Assembly: GCA_009837395.1 (NCBI GenBank)
Contig: VXTP01000043.1
Coordinates: 1-64,000, forward strand
Reading direction: 5' to 3'
Source: Gemmatimonadota bacterium
Lineage (GTDB): Bacteria; JAAXHH01
DNA length: 64,000 bases
Shown here in pieces: positions 25,770 through 34,416 of this stretch. The translations under genes and the position numbers were made by a program. Positions within the stretch are counted from its first letter, which is position 1; every line of letters starts with the position of its first letter. A model generated the notes under the pieces. The model had not been told where the DNA came from. It saw nothing but the letters and a program-made list of their open reading frames with translations, and made no database searches.

Positions 25770-27566
25770 ATGAAGAAGAATCTAATCCCGCGACGATTCC
25801 AGGCGACGCTCCTGCTCGCCTTCGCGCTGTGGTCAGTGAACTGCGGCGGCCAGCCGGCGCCGGACGATCTCGACGATAGCGCTCCCGAACTGTTCTTCGG
25901 CCAGACCGCTGAAATGAAGGAGGCGGCCCACGCCGCGCTGATGGAGCGCCTGCCCGATGACGCCGCGCCCCTCGAGTACCAGGTGTTCCGGTACATGGCC
26001 GCGGAGCCCAAGAGCATGGACCAGGGCGTCTCGATCTACGTGGCGGGCGGAAGCGAATTCCACTTCGAGCGGCTCGTGATGTTCGGAGTCAATGGGGAGC
26101 TTCTTCCCGGCGCGGCGCAATCGTGGGAGCCCTCCGAGGACGGCAAGACCTGGACCTTTCAACTGCGCCGGGACGGGCGGTGGAGCGACGGCCGGCCCGT
26201 CACGGCCCACGATTTCGAATTCACCTTCAAGCGGTTCCTCCATCCCAATGCGGGCAACGTCTACGCCTTTCTCTATTACGACATCAAGGGCGCCCGGGCC
26301 TACAACCAGCGGGAAACGGACGACGTCGATACCGTAGGTGTCCGGGCCGTGGACGACTACACTCTGGTCATCGAGACGGAGCAGTCCTGCGCCTTCCTGC
26401 CCCATATCACCGCCTACCTTACTTCCGCGCCCGTCCCGCCCTGGCAGGTGGAGAAATACGGAGACCAGTGGGCGCTTGCCGGCACCTGCCTGACCAACGG
26501 CCCCTTCCAGCTCGAGACGTGGAAAACGGGCCAATACATGACCTTCGGCCTGAACCCCTATTACACCGGGTCCAATCCCGGTCATCTCCGCCAGATCGTC
26601 CGCATATTCAACGCCATGGTCGGTTCGGCCAGCGCGGCGAACGACATGGGCCTGCTGCCCTACGAAAACGACGAGATCGACGTGATCGACGTCAGCCCCA
26701 TGGTCTACGGCGGCCTGCGCGACGACCCGGAATGGAACGAACCGGCGTGGTCCTACGACCAGTTCACGACGATCTACCTGTTCTTCCGGACGCGCCAGCC
26801 CCCCTTCGACAACCTCAAGGTCCGCCAGGCCTTCGCCCACGCCATCGACCAGGTGTCGCTGAACGAGACGATACTCCAGGGCATGATGATCCCCGCTTAC
26901 ACCATGCTGCCGCTCCATTTCCCCGGCTACGTGGGTGACAAGTACCGGGACCACCAGCGGTTCGACGTGGACCGCGCCCGGCAGCTGCTCGCCGAGGCCG
27001 GCTATCCGGACGGCCGAGGTTTCCCGCGGATGGATCTCTGGCTCGCCGATGCCACCCCCGCTTCCGCCATCAGCCAGGCGTCCCAGGCGATCCAGGAGAT
27101 GCTCAAGGAGAACCTGAACATCCAGATCGACATCCGGAACACGGAAGGCGCGGCGTACCGGTCGGCCATGTACAACTGGGAGTTCCCCATGAGTATCGTC
27201 GGGTTCAACTACGACTTTCCCGATCCCCACAGCATGCTGGGCATCATCTGGCGTTCCCAGCCCAGGGGATATACCCGTCACGACTGGCTGAACCCGGAGT
27301 TCGACCGGCTGATCGACGCGGCCGCCGGAGACCTGAACCACGAGGCACGCCTGGCGATGTACGACGAGGCCGAGGGGATTCTCGCCTCCGAGGCCGCGGC
27401 CGTCTTCCTGTGGCATGTCAAGACCTACCAGTTGCGCAAGCCCTGGCTGAAGGGGTTCCGGGAAGACCGGTGGGGCAACTTCCCCAATTACCGTAACGCG
27501 AACACGTACTACGACCTTTACATCGGCCAGGAGGCCGTGAACAGCGGCCGGCGTGTCGACTATTGA
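25770..27566 (+). CDS. Family 5 solute-binding lipoprotein of a peptide/oligosaccharide ABC importer
   Basis: A 598-aa OppA/DppA-type binding protein. The N-terminus has positive residues, a hydrophobic core and Cys in SVNCGG near residue 25, so it is probably lipid-anchored, although the lipobox is not canonical. Shared family blocks include WSDGRPVTAHDFEF, HAIDQVSL and LLAEAGYPDGRGF. It is a paralog of the protein at 14294 and likewise has no permease or ATPase beside it. It lies between sulfatase and PhyH genes, so it may bind the sulfated or modified substrate they process. Confidence 0.88.
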   Translation: MKKNLIPRRFQATLLLAFALWSVNCGGQPAPDDLDDSAPELFFGQTAEMKEAAHAALMERLPDDAAPLEYQVFRYMAAEPKSMDQGVSIYVAGGSEFHFERLVMFGVNGELLPGAAQSWEPSEDGKTWTFQLRRDGRWSDGRPVTAHDFEFTFKRFLHPNAGNVYAFLYYDIKGARAYNQRETDDVDTVGVRAVDDYTLVIETEQSCAFLPHITAYLTSAPVPPWQVEKYGDQWALAGTCLTNGPFQLETWKTGQYMTFGLNPYYTGSNPGHLRQIVRIFNAMVGSASAANDMGLLPYENDEIDVIDVSPMVYGGLRDDPEWNEPAWSYDQFTTIYLFFRTRQPPFDNLKVRQAFAHAIDQVSLNETILQGMMIPAYTMLPLHFPGYVGDKYRDHQRFDVDRARQLLAEAGYPDGRGFPRMDLWLADATPASAISQASQAIQEMLKENLNIQIDIRNTEGAAYRSAMYNWEFPMSIVGFNYDFPDPHSMLGIIWRSQPRGYTRHDWLNPEFDRLIDAAAGDLNHEARLAMYDEAEGILASEAAAVFLWHVKTYQLRKPWLKGFREDRWGNFPNYRNANTYYDLYIGQEAVNSGRRVDY

Positions 27567-27702
27567 GGCGCCCGGGCGATGCACGCTTTGACCGGCGAGT
27601 CGACTATTGAGGCGCCCGGGCGGTATGCGCGCTTTGACCGGCGAGTCGACTATTGAGGCGCCCGGGCGATATGCACGTTTTGACCGGAGGATCGACTACT
27701 GA
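27555..27702. repeat. 44-46 bp tandem repeat array spanning a stop codon (3 copies plus partial)
   Basis: Units begin with GTCGAC at 27555, 27599 and 27645, and a partial copy (ATCGACTACTGA) at 27691. The first unit holds the last codons and TGA of the binding-protein gene, and each later unit repeats that TGA. The final partial copy abuts the ATG at 27704, so the whole spacer is made from copies of the upstream gene's tail. Confidence 0.88.
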
Positions 27703-27703
27703 C

Positions 27704-28528
27704 ATGGATAACGGACACCAGTACACCGCGATGACCGATGCGCAGCGGGAACACTTCGACCAGTACGGCTACCTGGTCATCGAAGACGCGCTGCCTCCCG
27801 CAGTCGTCGCCGAATTGAACGAGGCCATTGACGAAGTGCACGAACGGCACCGGAAAGAGGGCACGCTGGGGAAAAACGGCGACCTGAACCTCCGCAATTG
27901 CATCGTGGCCCACGACGACTTCCTGCAGTTACTGGACTGGCCGTCGACCGTCCCCCTGGCCTGGGGCGCGCTGAACTGGAACATCCAGATGATCACCTCC
28001 CATCTCATCGTGCTGCCCTCGGGGGAAGAGCCCACGGAGGAGGCGAAGCGCGGTCACGGCATGCACCGGGACGGCGGCACGTCCTTCGTGGAAATGCAGG
28101 AGCCCCATCCCCGGATCCTGTTGAAGATCGCCTACGTGCTCAGCGACCAGACCGATCCCGCCTCCGGCGCCACCTCCCTGGTGCCCGGCAGCAACCGGAT
28201 CACCGGTCAGCCCCCTACGGACCCGGCGACGGGCTGGCCCTACGGCGCCATCCAGATGAACCTGCCGGCCGGCAGCGCCTTCATGTTCGAGCAGCGTACT
28301 TTCCACAGCATCGGCGCCAACTGGTGTGGCCACGACCGCCGGACCATCTTCATGGGGTACGCGTACCGCTGGGTCAAGCCCATGGATTACATCCAGATGC
28401 CGGAGAGGCTCGTGGACCGGTGCTCGCCCCTGCAGAAGCAACTGATTGGCGAGGTGAGTGACGCGCTCAGTTACTATCTGCCGGAAGACGAGGACGTGCC
28501 GCTGAAATCGTTCCTCGCCGAGAAATGA
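27704..28528 (+). CDS. Phytanoyl-CoA dioxygenase (PhyH) family protein
   Basis: A 274-aa Fe(II)/2-oxoglutarate oxygenase. Iron ligands are H121 and D123 in GMHRDGG and H201 in RTFHSIGAN, with R212 or R213 for 2-oxoglutarate. The ATG at 27704 has GGAGG at 27686-27690; earlier in-frame Met codons lie inside the tandem repeat and are unlikely. It sits between a binding-protein gene and a sulfatase gene in the same direction. It is only distantly similar to the other two PhyH proteins here, so probably has a different substrate. Confidence 0.87.
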   Translation: MDNGHQYTAMTDAQREHFDQYGYLVIEDALPPAVVAELNEAIDEVHERHRKEGTLGKNGDLNLRNCIVAHDDFLQLLDWPSTVPLAWGALNWNIQMITSHLIVLPSGEEPTEEAKRGHGMHRDGGTSFVEMQEPHPRILLKIAYVLSDQTDPASGATSLVPGSNRITGQPPTDPATGWPYGAIQMNLPAGSAFMFEQRTFHSIGANWCGHDRRTIFMGYAYRWVKPMDYIQMPERLVDRCSPLQKQLIGEVSDALSYYLPEDEDVPLKSFLAEK

Positions 28529-28541
28529 GAAGCTGAGAAGC
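28526..28541. repeat. 2 x 8 bp tandem duplication over the PhyH stop codon
   Basis: TGAGAAGC is repeated head to tail at 28526-28533 and 28534-28541; the first TGA is the stop of the PhyH gene. Confidence 0.6.
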
Positions 28542-28545
28542 GTAT

Positions 28546-29895
28546 ATGGCCAATACCCTCCTGCTCATCTCCGACGAGCACAATCCCTTCTATTCCTCGG
28601 TTTACGGCCATCCTTTCGTCCAGACGCCGGCTATGGATCGACTCGCCAGGAACGGCGTCACCTACGATAGCGCCTACTGTCCGTCGCCCCTGTGCACTCC
28701 CAGCCGGTCCGCCTTCATGTCGGGGCGCAGGGTGCATGAGATTCAGGCCTATTCCAACTGCACCATCGGCGTCGAGCCGGATATACCCACCTACGGGAGC
28801 GCCTTGTCGGAGCAGGATGTGTATTCCGTGCACGTGGGCAAAACGCACGTCTTCGCGCCGAGCAGTGAGCTGGGATTCCGCGAGACGCGCCTCGCCCGGG
28901 AAAAGACGGGCGCCGGCGATCCGGAGATCGGCCGTCGACCGTTCCGGATACGACGCGCCGCCGCGGAACGGGCTGCCCAGTTCGGTATAAAGGAGTCGCA
29001 CCTGCGGCTCGACCTGGAACGCGTCGACACCGCCATTGACTGGCTGACGAACGCCGCACCTTCGCTGGAGCGGCCCTGGACCCTTTCGGTCAACATCATC
29101 CATCCCCATTTCCCCCACTACACCTCGCAGGAACTGTGGGATCTTTATCCCCAGGGTGGCGATCTTCCGGCATTCGGGGTCGAAGAGGAAACGGCCGCCC
29201 ACCCCCGGGCCCGTGAAGTGCGCGAACATTTCCAGACGGACCGGTTCACCGAGAACCAGGCACGGGGCCAGCGGAGGGGTTATCTTGCCTGCGTGACCTT
29301 CGTGGACCGGCAACTGGCGCGGCTGGTCGAGGCGCTGAAGGCAACGGGGCTGTACGACGATACCAACGTCATCTACACGTCGGACCACGGGGAGATGCTC
29401 GGGAAGTTCGGCATGTGGTGGAAATGCTCCCTCTACGAAGACGCGAGCCGAATCCCCTGTATCGCGGCGGGTCCCGACTTTTCCTCCGGGTCGCGGGTTT
29501 CGACGCCGGTGGACCTTCACGACGTCCAGGCGAGCCTCTTCGCGTCGACGGGCGCCGAACGGCCGGCGGACTGGGTGGGTACCTCTCTGCAGCGCCTGCC
29601 CGCGGCCGATGATCACCGCGTGGTGTTCTCGGAGTACCATGGCCACGGGGCGCGGCACAGCGCTTTCATGGTCCGGAAAGGAAAATGGAAGTACATACAT
29701 CACATCGGGGCGCCCCACCAGTTGTTCGACCTGGGCCGGGACCCCGATGAGCTGAACAACGTGTATGAGGCCCACCCGGCGGTAGCAGCCGACCTGGAAA
29801 GGGAACTCCGCTCGATCTGCGATCCCGAGGCGGAGGACGATCGCGCGTTCCGGTTCATCGAGGCGCAGCTCGAATCCATGTCGGCCGCCGATTGA
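28546..29895 (+). CDS. Sulfatase (choline-sulfatase-like, CTPSR motif)
   Basis: A 449-aa sulfatase with the canonical formylglycine motif CTPSR in SPLCTPSRSAFMSGR (near residue 51). Metal-site residues are in LLISDEHNP and TSDHGEMLGKFGMW. The WWKCSLYEDASRIP segment resembles choline/aryl sulfatases. No signal peptide is visible. It starts 17 bp after the PhyH stop, so the two are likely co-transcribed. Activation would depend on a maturase, and the radical-SAM one at 32990 is three genes downstream. Confidence 0.9.
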   Translation: MANTLLLISDEHNPFYSSVYGHPFVQTPAMDRLARNGVTYDSAYCPSPLCTPSRSAFMSGRRVHEIQAYSNCTIGVEPDIPTYGSALSEQDVYSVHVGKTHVFAPSSELGFRETRLAREKTGAGDPEIGRRPFRIRRAAAERAAQFGIKESHLRLDLERVDTAIDWLTNAAPSLERPWTLSVNIIHPHFPHYTSQELWDLYPQGGDLPAFGVEEETAAHPRAREVREHFQTDRFTENQARGQRRGYLACVTFVDRQLARLVEALKATGLYDDTNVIYTSDHGEMLGKFGMWWKCSLYEDASRIPCIAAGPDFSSGSRVSTPVDLHDVQASLFASTGAERPADWVGTSLQRLPAADDHRVVFSEYHGHGARHSAFMVRKGKWKYIHHIGAPHQLFDLGRDPDELNNVYEAHPAVAADLERELRSICDPEAEDDRAFRFIEAQLESMSAAD

Positions 29896-30000
29896 ATGCC
29901 GACCGCCGACTGATTGCCGACCGCCGACTGAATATCGACCGCGGGCTGAACGCCGACCGCGGGCTGAACGCCGACCATCGATTGAATGCCGACCGACGCC
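29884..30000. repeat. Degenerate ~18-20 bp tandem repeats after the sulfatase stop codon
   Basis: The sulfatase ends GCCGCCGATTGA. About five more degraded copies of a GCCGACCGCCGACTGAAT-like unit follow up to the next gene, most still containing TGA. Confidence 0.7.
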
Positions 30001-30013
30001 CCACCGGTGGAAT

Positions 30014-31414
30014 ATGAACGAAAAGCGATTGCTGGGCATCACCGTCCTTGCGGATTTCATCCTGAACGAAGGGGTGGAGGCCGTGCTGGACAACCTTGTG
30101 GACCGGGCGGGCGCCACGGCCGTGGCGTTGAATCCCACGGTGACCGCGCCGTCCGAGGAGGGCGTCGGTTCCTTCCAGCCGCCCAGCGACGCCGGCAGCA
30201 GTCCCCGCCTCTTCGACCGACCGCTGTGGGGCCGGCGTTCGCTCTGGGTCCGGAGCGCACCGAGTTACCGGCCCCGCCTGTCCTATTATGGCGACACCCC
30301 GTACAAGCCCCGTGAGCCCAACGAACTGACGGACGCCCACGGTGACCTGATCGAGCGGTTCATCGATGCGGCGCTGGACCGAGGGCTCAAGGTCTATCTA
30401 CAGCTGAGCGGCGCGACGCCGCCGGGACTGTCGGACGAGGACCGGCCGCGGAGGCCGGACGGGCAGCTGCCGGATCGCATGGCCGACACCGGCTGTCTGG
30501 CCAGCGAGGCGATCCGGGCCTACATCGCCGCCTACGTGCGGGACCTGCTCGAACAGTATCCCCGCGTGACCGGATTTCGTCCCGACTGGCCCGAGTATCC
30601 CTGTTACAAGCTGGACGAGGCCTTCCAGGATTTCAATCCCCAGGTGGCGCGCTGGGCCGCAGACAGACAGTTCGACTACGAGGCCATCCACCGGGACGTG
30701 CAGGCGGCCTACGACTACCTGCACGGACGGCTCGATAACCGTGACCTGCTCGACTTCAGCGGACCCGGCCGGGGTGCGGCCACCCTGCCCGCGATCTTCC
30801 GATCCTATCCCGGCATCGTGGAGTGGCTGCGCCTGAAAACGGCCCTTTCCAACGACCTGCTGCGGCATTGGAGAACCGTCATCACAACGCACGGCGGTCC
30901 TGAAATGGAGCTTTCGGCCAACGCTTTCATGACGCCCCTCACGCTGTGGACCGGCTTCGATTTCCGCGGGGCCCCGGAGATCTGCGACGCCGTCTCCCCC
31001 AAGCTGTATACCATGCATTGGTCGGTCATGGTGGAGTTCTGGGGACGGGTGCTGCTGGAGCACAATCCCGGCCTGGACGAACGGCTCCTGGTGCGGTCGC
31101 TCGCCCATCTCTTCGACCTGGGAGACAAAATCACGGCCACCCGGATCGAGGACTACGGGTATCCTGGTCCCGACGAGCCCCATCCGATCCCCGACGATGT
31201 GCAACGGCGGCGGATCGAGCAGGTCTGCGCGGAGGTGAACGGGCGCGCGCTCGTCACGCCGCTCATGCACGGCTACGGTCCCCACCACGATTTCGTCCGG
31301 CGTTTCCGGGTCGTGGCGGAAAGTCCGGCCGACGGCGTGTGGATCAACCGGTACGGGTACCTGAGCGACGACAAGCTGGACGCGGTGGGCCGCATCTGGC
31401 GGCAGGCCCGATAG
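30014..31414 (+). CDS. Hypothetical protein, putative TIM-barrel glycosidase-like
   Basis: A 466-aa soluble protein with no signal peptide. I cannot assign a family from motifs. Alternating strand/helix pattern and sections such as GLKVYLQLSGATPPG, VTGFRPDWPEYP and DGVWINRYGYLSDD, which ends a barrel-like repeat, resemble TIM-barrel glycoside-hydrolase-like proteins. Candidate acids are in RPDWPEYPCYKLDE. It lies between two sulfatase genes, only 10 bp before the second, so it may act on the same sulfated carbohydrate. Function is inferred from context only. Confidence 0.6.
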   Translation: MNEKRLLGITVLADFILNEGVEAVLDNLVDRAGATAVALNPTVTAPSEEGVGSFQPPSDAGSSPRLFDRPLWGRRSLWVRSAPSYRPRLSYYGDTPYKPREPNELTDAHGDLIERFIDAALDRGLKVYLQLSGATPPGLSDEDRPRRPDGQLPDRMADTGCLASEAIRAYIAAYVRDLLEQYPRVTGFRPDWPEYPCYKLDEAFQDFNPQVARWAADRQFDYEAIHRDVQAAYDYLHGRLDNRDLLDFSGPGRGAATLPAIFRSYPGIVEWLRLKTALSNDLLRHWRTVITTHGGPEMELSANAFMTPLTLWTGFDFRGAPEICDAVSPKLYTMHWSVMVEFWGRVLLEHNPGLDERLLVRSLAHLFDLGDKITATRIEDYGYPGPDEPHPIPDDVQRRRIEQVCAEVNGRALVTPLMHGYGPHHDFVRRFRVVAESPADGVWINRYGYLSDDKLDAVGRIWRQAR

Positions 31415-31424
31415 AGGAAACCCG

Positions 31425-32951
31425 ATGACTCGTCCCAACATCCTTTACATCATGACGGACCAGCAGCGCTTCGATACGATCGCCGCGCTGGGCAACGAGC
31501 ATATCTACACCCCCAACATGGACCGCCTCGTACGGCGGGGCGTGTCGTTTACCCAGGGATATTCCACCTGTCCCGTGTGCGTGGCGGCGCGGACGACCAT
31601 CCGCACGGGATGCGATCCGCCCACGACCCGGGTTTTCAGCAACGGCCGGTCCGCGCCCGTACCGGGCCAGGACGATACGCTCGAGGGCCGGTGCGGGGAC
31701 TATCTCGCTCGTACGATGTCGGCAGCGGGCTACCGTACTTTCGGCGTGGGGAAGTTCCACACCTTCCCGTGGAACGAGGACGTGGGCTATGAATCCCAGC
31801 TCCACAGCGAGGAACTCTACGGCAGTGAGGAGCAGCGTCGCGGAGACGCCTACGCGGGCTGGATCGCCCGCGAGCATCCGGATTTCGACTATATTGAGGC
31901 GCTCATGGGGGAACGGACCGAAATGTATTACATGCCCCAGGTGAGCCCATTGCCCGCCCACCTGACCGTGGAGTCCTGGGTCGCCGACCGCGCGATCGAA
32001 GCGTTGAGCGCGTCCGACGACCGCCCCTATTTCGGTTTCGTGTCCTTTATCGGTCCCCATCCGCCCTTCGCGCCGCCCGTGCCCTTCAACCGCATCTACG
32101 ACCCCGACCGCATGCCGGGCCCGGTCCGTGGCGACCTGGACGTGGACCACCTGGACGAACAGATCCCCTTCATGAACCGGATCATCTGGGCGGATGAAAT
32201 CAACGACGCGCTGACCCGCGTCCTCAAGGCCCGTTATTATGGAGAGATCACCTATATCGACGACTGTCTGGGAAAGATCCTGGACGCCGTCGAGGCCCGA
32301 GAGGACGCCGGCAACACGCTCATATGCTTCTTCGCGGACCACGGCGACCACCTCGGGGACCATACCGCGTGGCAGAAAGAGAGTTTTTTCGACGTCTCGG
32401 CGCGCGTGCCCTTCCTGGTAAGCTGGCCCGACCGCCTGCTTCGGGACGTTCGGCGAGACGACCTGGTCTGCCTGACCGATCTTTTTTCCATCGCCACCCA
32501 CGCCGCCGGCCGGACCCAGGTGCGCGACGGCGTGGACGTGCTCGGCGTGCTGGACGGAACCGCCGCACCGAGGGAAACCCTCTTCGGGTATTACGGCGAA
32601 CCGGGGACGGACCGGTTCAAAATCATGGTACGAAGCGGCGATTGGAAGTATATTTACCTTTCGAACGGCGGCAGGGAGCAGCTGTTCAACACCGCCGAAG
32701 ACCCGGCCGAAGTGACGAACCGGGTCGCGTCCGACAGGGATGTCGCCGACGAGTTGTACCGGCGCGGCGTTCAGGCTTGCGGGCATCCGGGTGCCACTGA
32801 CGCCCTGGATGGCACCCGCCTGCGGTCCTTTCCCTACACGAAGTGGAAAGCCTCCCGCGTCTACCAGTTCGACCGGTCGCGCGGCGTGCGGGGGTTTCCC
32901 GGTCATCCGCGCGATGTGATGGAACCGTGGATCCGGCGCGGCCGGCGATAG
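31425..32951 (+). CDS. Sulfatase with variant CVAAR formylglycine motif
   Basis: A 508-aa sulfatase. It has the N-terminal metal site NILYIMTDQQRFDT, a second site in FFADHGDHLGDH, and WQKESFFDVSARVPF. The maturation motif reads C-V-A-A-R in CPVCVAARTTIRTG, with Ala in place of the usual Pro. Another Cys lies three residues before. The C-x-A-x-R form is allowed in the broader consensus but is less common. It is immediately upstream of the radical-SAM maturase gene (38-bp gap), suggesting they are expressed together. Confidence 0.9.
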   Translation: MTRPNILYIMTDQQRFDTIAALGNEHIYTPNMDRLVRRGVSFTQGYSTCPVCVAARTTIRTGCDPPTTRVFSNGRSAPVPGQDDTLEGRCGDYLARTMSAAGYRTFGVGKFHTFPWNEDVGYESQLHSEELYGSEEQRRGDAYAGWIAREHPDFDYIEALMGERTEMYYMPQVSPLPAHLTVESWVADRAIEALSASDDRPYFGFVSFIGPHPPFAPPVPFNRIYDPDRMPGPVRGDLDVDHLDEQIPFMNRIIWADEINDALTRVLKARYYGEITYIDDCLGKILDAVEAREDAGNTLICFFADHGDHLGDHTAWQKESFFDVSARVPFLVSWPDRLLRDVRRDDLVCLTDLFSIATHAAGRTQVRDGVDVLGVLDGTAAPRETLFGYYGEPGTDRFKIMVRSGDWKYIYLSNGGREQLFNTAEDPAEVTNRVASDRDVADELYRRGVQACGHPGATDALDGTRLRSFPYTKWKASRVYQFDRSRGVRGFPGHPRDVMEPWIRRGRR

Positions 32952-32989
32952 GTCCGGATCCGAAGAAACGAAAAGGCCCAGAAATCATC

Positions 32990-34336
32990 GTGAACCCAGT
33001 CGATACAACCACCGCGGTACCGGCATCGTCCATGCCCTCGGCCGGAGGAGATCCGGTCCCGATCCCGGCGTTTCACGTGATGATGAAACCCCGGGGGGCC
33101 ATCTGCAACCTCGACTGCAAGTACTGCTATTTCCTCGCCAAGGAGGATTTGTACCCCAAAAGCGGGTTCCGCATGTCCGACGACCTGCTCGAGGAATACA
33201 CCAGGCAGTATATCGAAGCCCAGCAGATACCGGAAGTCACCTTCGCCTGGCAGGGCGGCGAGCCCACCCTCATGGGCCTCGAGTTCTTTCAGAAGGCCGT
33301 CGAGTTCCAGAAAAAGTTCCAGAAACCCGACACGCGCATCTTCAACTCCCTGCAGACCAACGGCACGCTCCTCGACGCGGACTGGTGCCGTTTCTTCCAC
33401 GAGAACGACTTCCTGATCGGCCTGAGCCTCGACGGCCCCAAAGCGCTGCACGACGCCTACCGGGTGGACAAGGGCGGCAAGCCGACCTTCGACGCGGTGA
33501 TGGGCGCGGCGGAGTTGATGCAGGCCCATGAGGTCGAGTTCAACATCCTGACCACGGTGCACGCGGCCAACGCGGACCACCCCGTCGAAGTCTACCGCTT
33601 CATGCGGGACGTGGTGAAGACGCGGTTCCTGCAGTTCATCCCCATCGTGGAGCGGGACAATGAGACCGGGTACCAGGAAGGCACCGAGGTGACGAAGCGG
33701 TCGGTGACGGGGAAGCAGTACGGCCGGTTCCTGATCCGGATTTTCGACGAATGGGTGCGCCGGGACGTGGGGAAAATGTATGTGCAGATCTTCGACGTGT
33801 CGCTCGCTGCCTGGTCCGGCCAGAGCCCGGGGCTGTGCATTTTCATGGAGACCTGCGGCGATGCCCTGGCCCTGGAGCACAACGGGGATCTCTACGCCTG
33901 CGACCACTACGTCGAACCGGATTACTTGCTGGGCAACATCACCGAGATTCCCATGATGGAGATGGTCCTGTCCGAGCAGCAACGGGCCTTCGGGCAGGCC
34001 AAGCTGGACACGCTGCCGCAGTACTGCCTGTCATGCGACGTGCGGTTCATCTGCAACGGGGGGTGTCCGAAGAACCGCATCATCACGACGCCCGACGGCG
34101 AACCGGGCCTGAACTACCTTTGTGAGGGGTACAAGGCCTTCTTCCACCACATCGACGGCCCCATGCGGTTCATGGCCAACGAACTGCGCCACAGGCGGGC
34201 CCCCGCCAACGTGATGACGTACATCCGCCGGCAGGAAGCCGAGTTCAGAAGGCAGAAGGCTTTCAAATCGGTGGGGAGAAACGACCCCTGTCCGTGCGGA
34301 AGCGGCCTGAAGTACAAGCGGTGCCACGGCAGGTAG
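32990..34336 (+). CDS. Anaerobic sulfatase-maturating enzyme (radical SAM/SPASM) with C-terminal SEC-C motif
   Basis: Radical-SAM enzyme that oxidises the active-site Cys or Ser of sulfatases to formylglycine without oxygen. The CX3CX2C cluster is C39, C43 and C46 (CNLDCKYCYF), preceded by FHVMMKPRGAI as in known anSMEs. The SPASM region has CGDALALEHNGDLYACDHYV-type residues and CLSCDVRFICNGGCPKNR for two more clusters. The last ~20 residues, RNDPCPCGSGLKYKRCHG, are a SEC-C zinc motif. The GTG at 32990 is the best upstream start; ATG at 33032 is also possible. Three sulfatase genes precede it. Confidence 0.92.
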   Translation: MNPVDTTTAVPASSMPSAGGDPVPIPAFHVMMKPRGAICNLDCKYCYFLAKEDLYPKSGFRMSDDLLEEYTRQYIEAQQIPEVTFAWQGGEPTLMGLEFFQKAVEFQKKFQKPDTRIFNSLQTNGTLLDADWCRFFHENDFLIGLSLDGPKALHDAYRVDKGGKPTFDAVMGAAELMQAHEVEFNILTTVHAANADHPVEVYRFMRDVVKTRFLQFIPIVERDNETGYQEGTEVTKRSVTGKQYGRFLIRIFDEWVRRDVGKMYVQIFDVSLAAWSGQSPGLCIFMETCGDALALEHNGDLYACDHYVEPDYLLGNITEIPMMEMVLSEQQRAFGQAKLDTLPQYCLSCDVRFICNGGCPKNRIITTPDGEPGLNYLCEGYKAFFHHIDGPMRFMANELRHRRAPANVMTYIRRQEAEFRRQKAFKSVGRNDPCPCGSGLKYKRCHGR

Positions 34337-34392
34337 GCCGGCCCGATGCGCACCGGCCCGTCGCGCACCGGCCCGTCGCGCTCCGGTCCGCC
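34333..34392. repeat. 15-bp tandem repeat (about 4 units) after the maturase stop
   Basis: GCGCACCGGCCCGTC repeats at 34348-34362 and 34363-34377, with a degraded copy at 34378-34392. The first, most diverged unit at 34333-34347 contains the maturase TAG. Confidence 0.7.
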
Positions 34393-34416
34393 TCGCTCCA
34401 CGCCGGCGATCGATCC

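Noticed and set aside
27555-27702. Mobile element or REP-type repeat
   Set aside because: The unit is derived from the end of the adjacent gene, has no terminal inverted repeats and does not recur elsewhere in the window.
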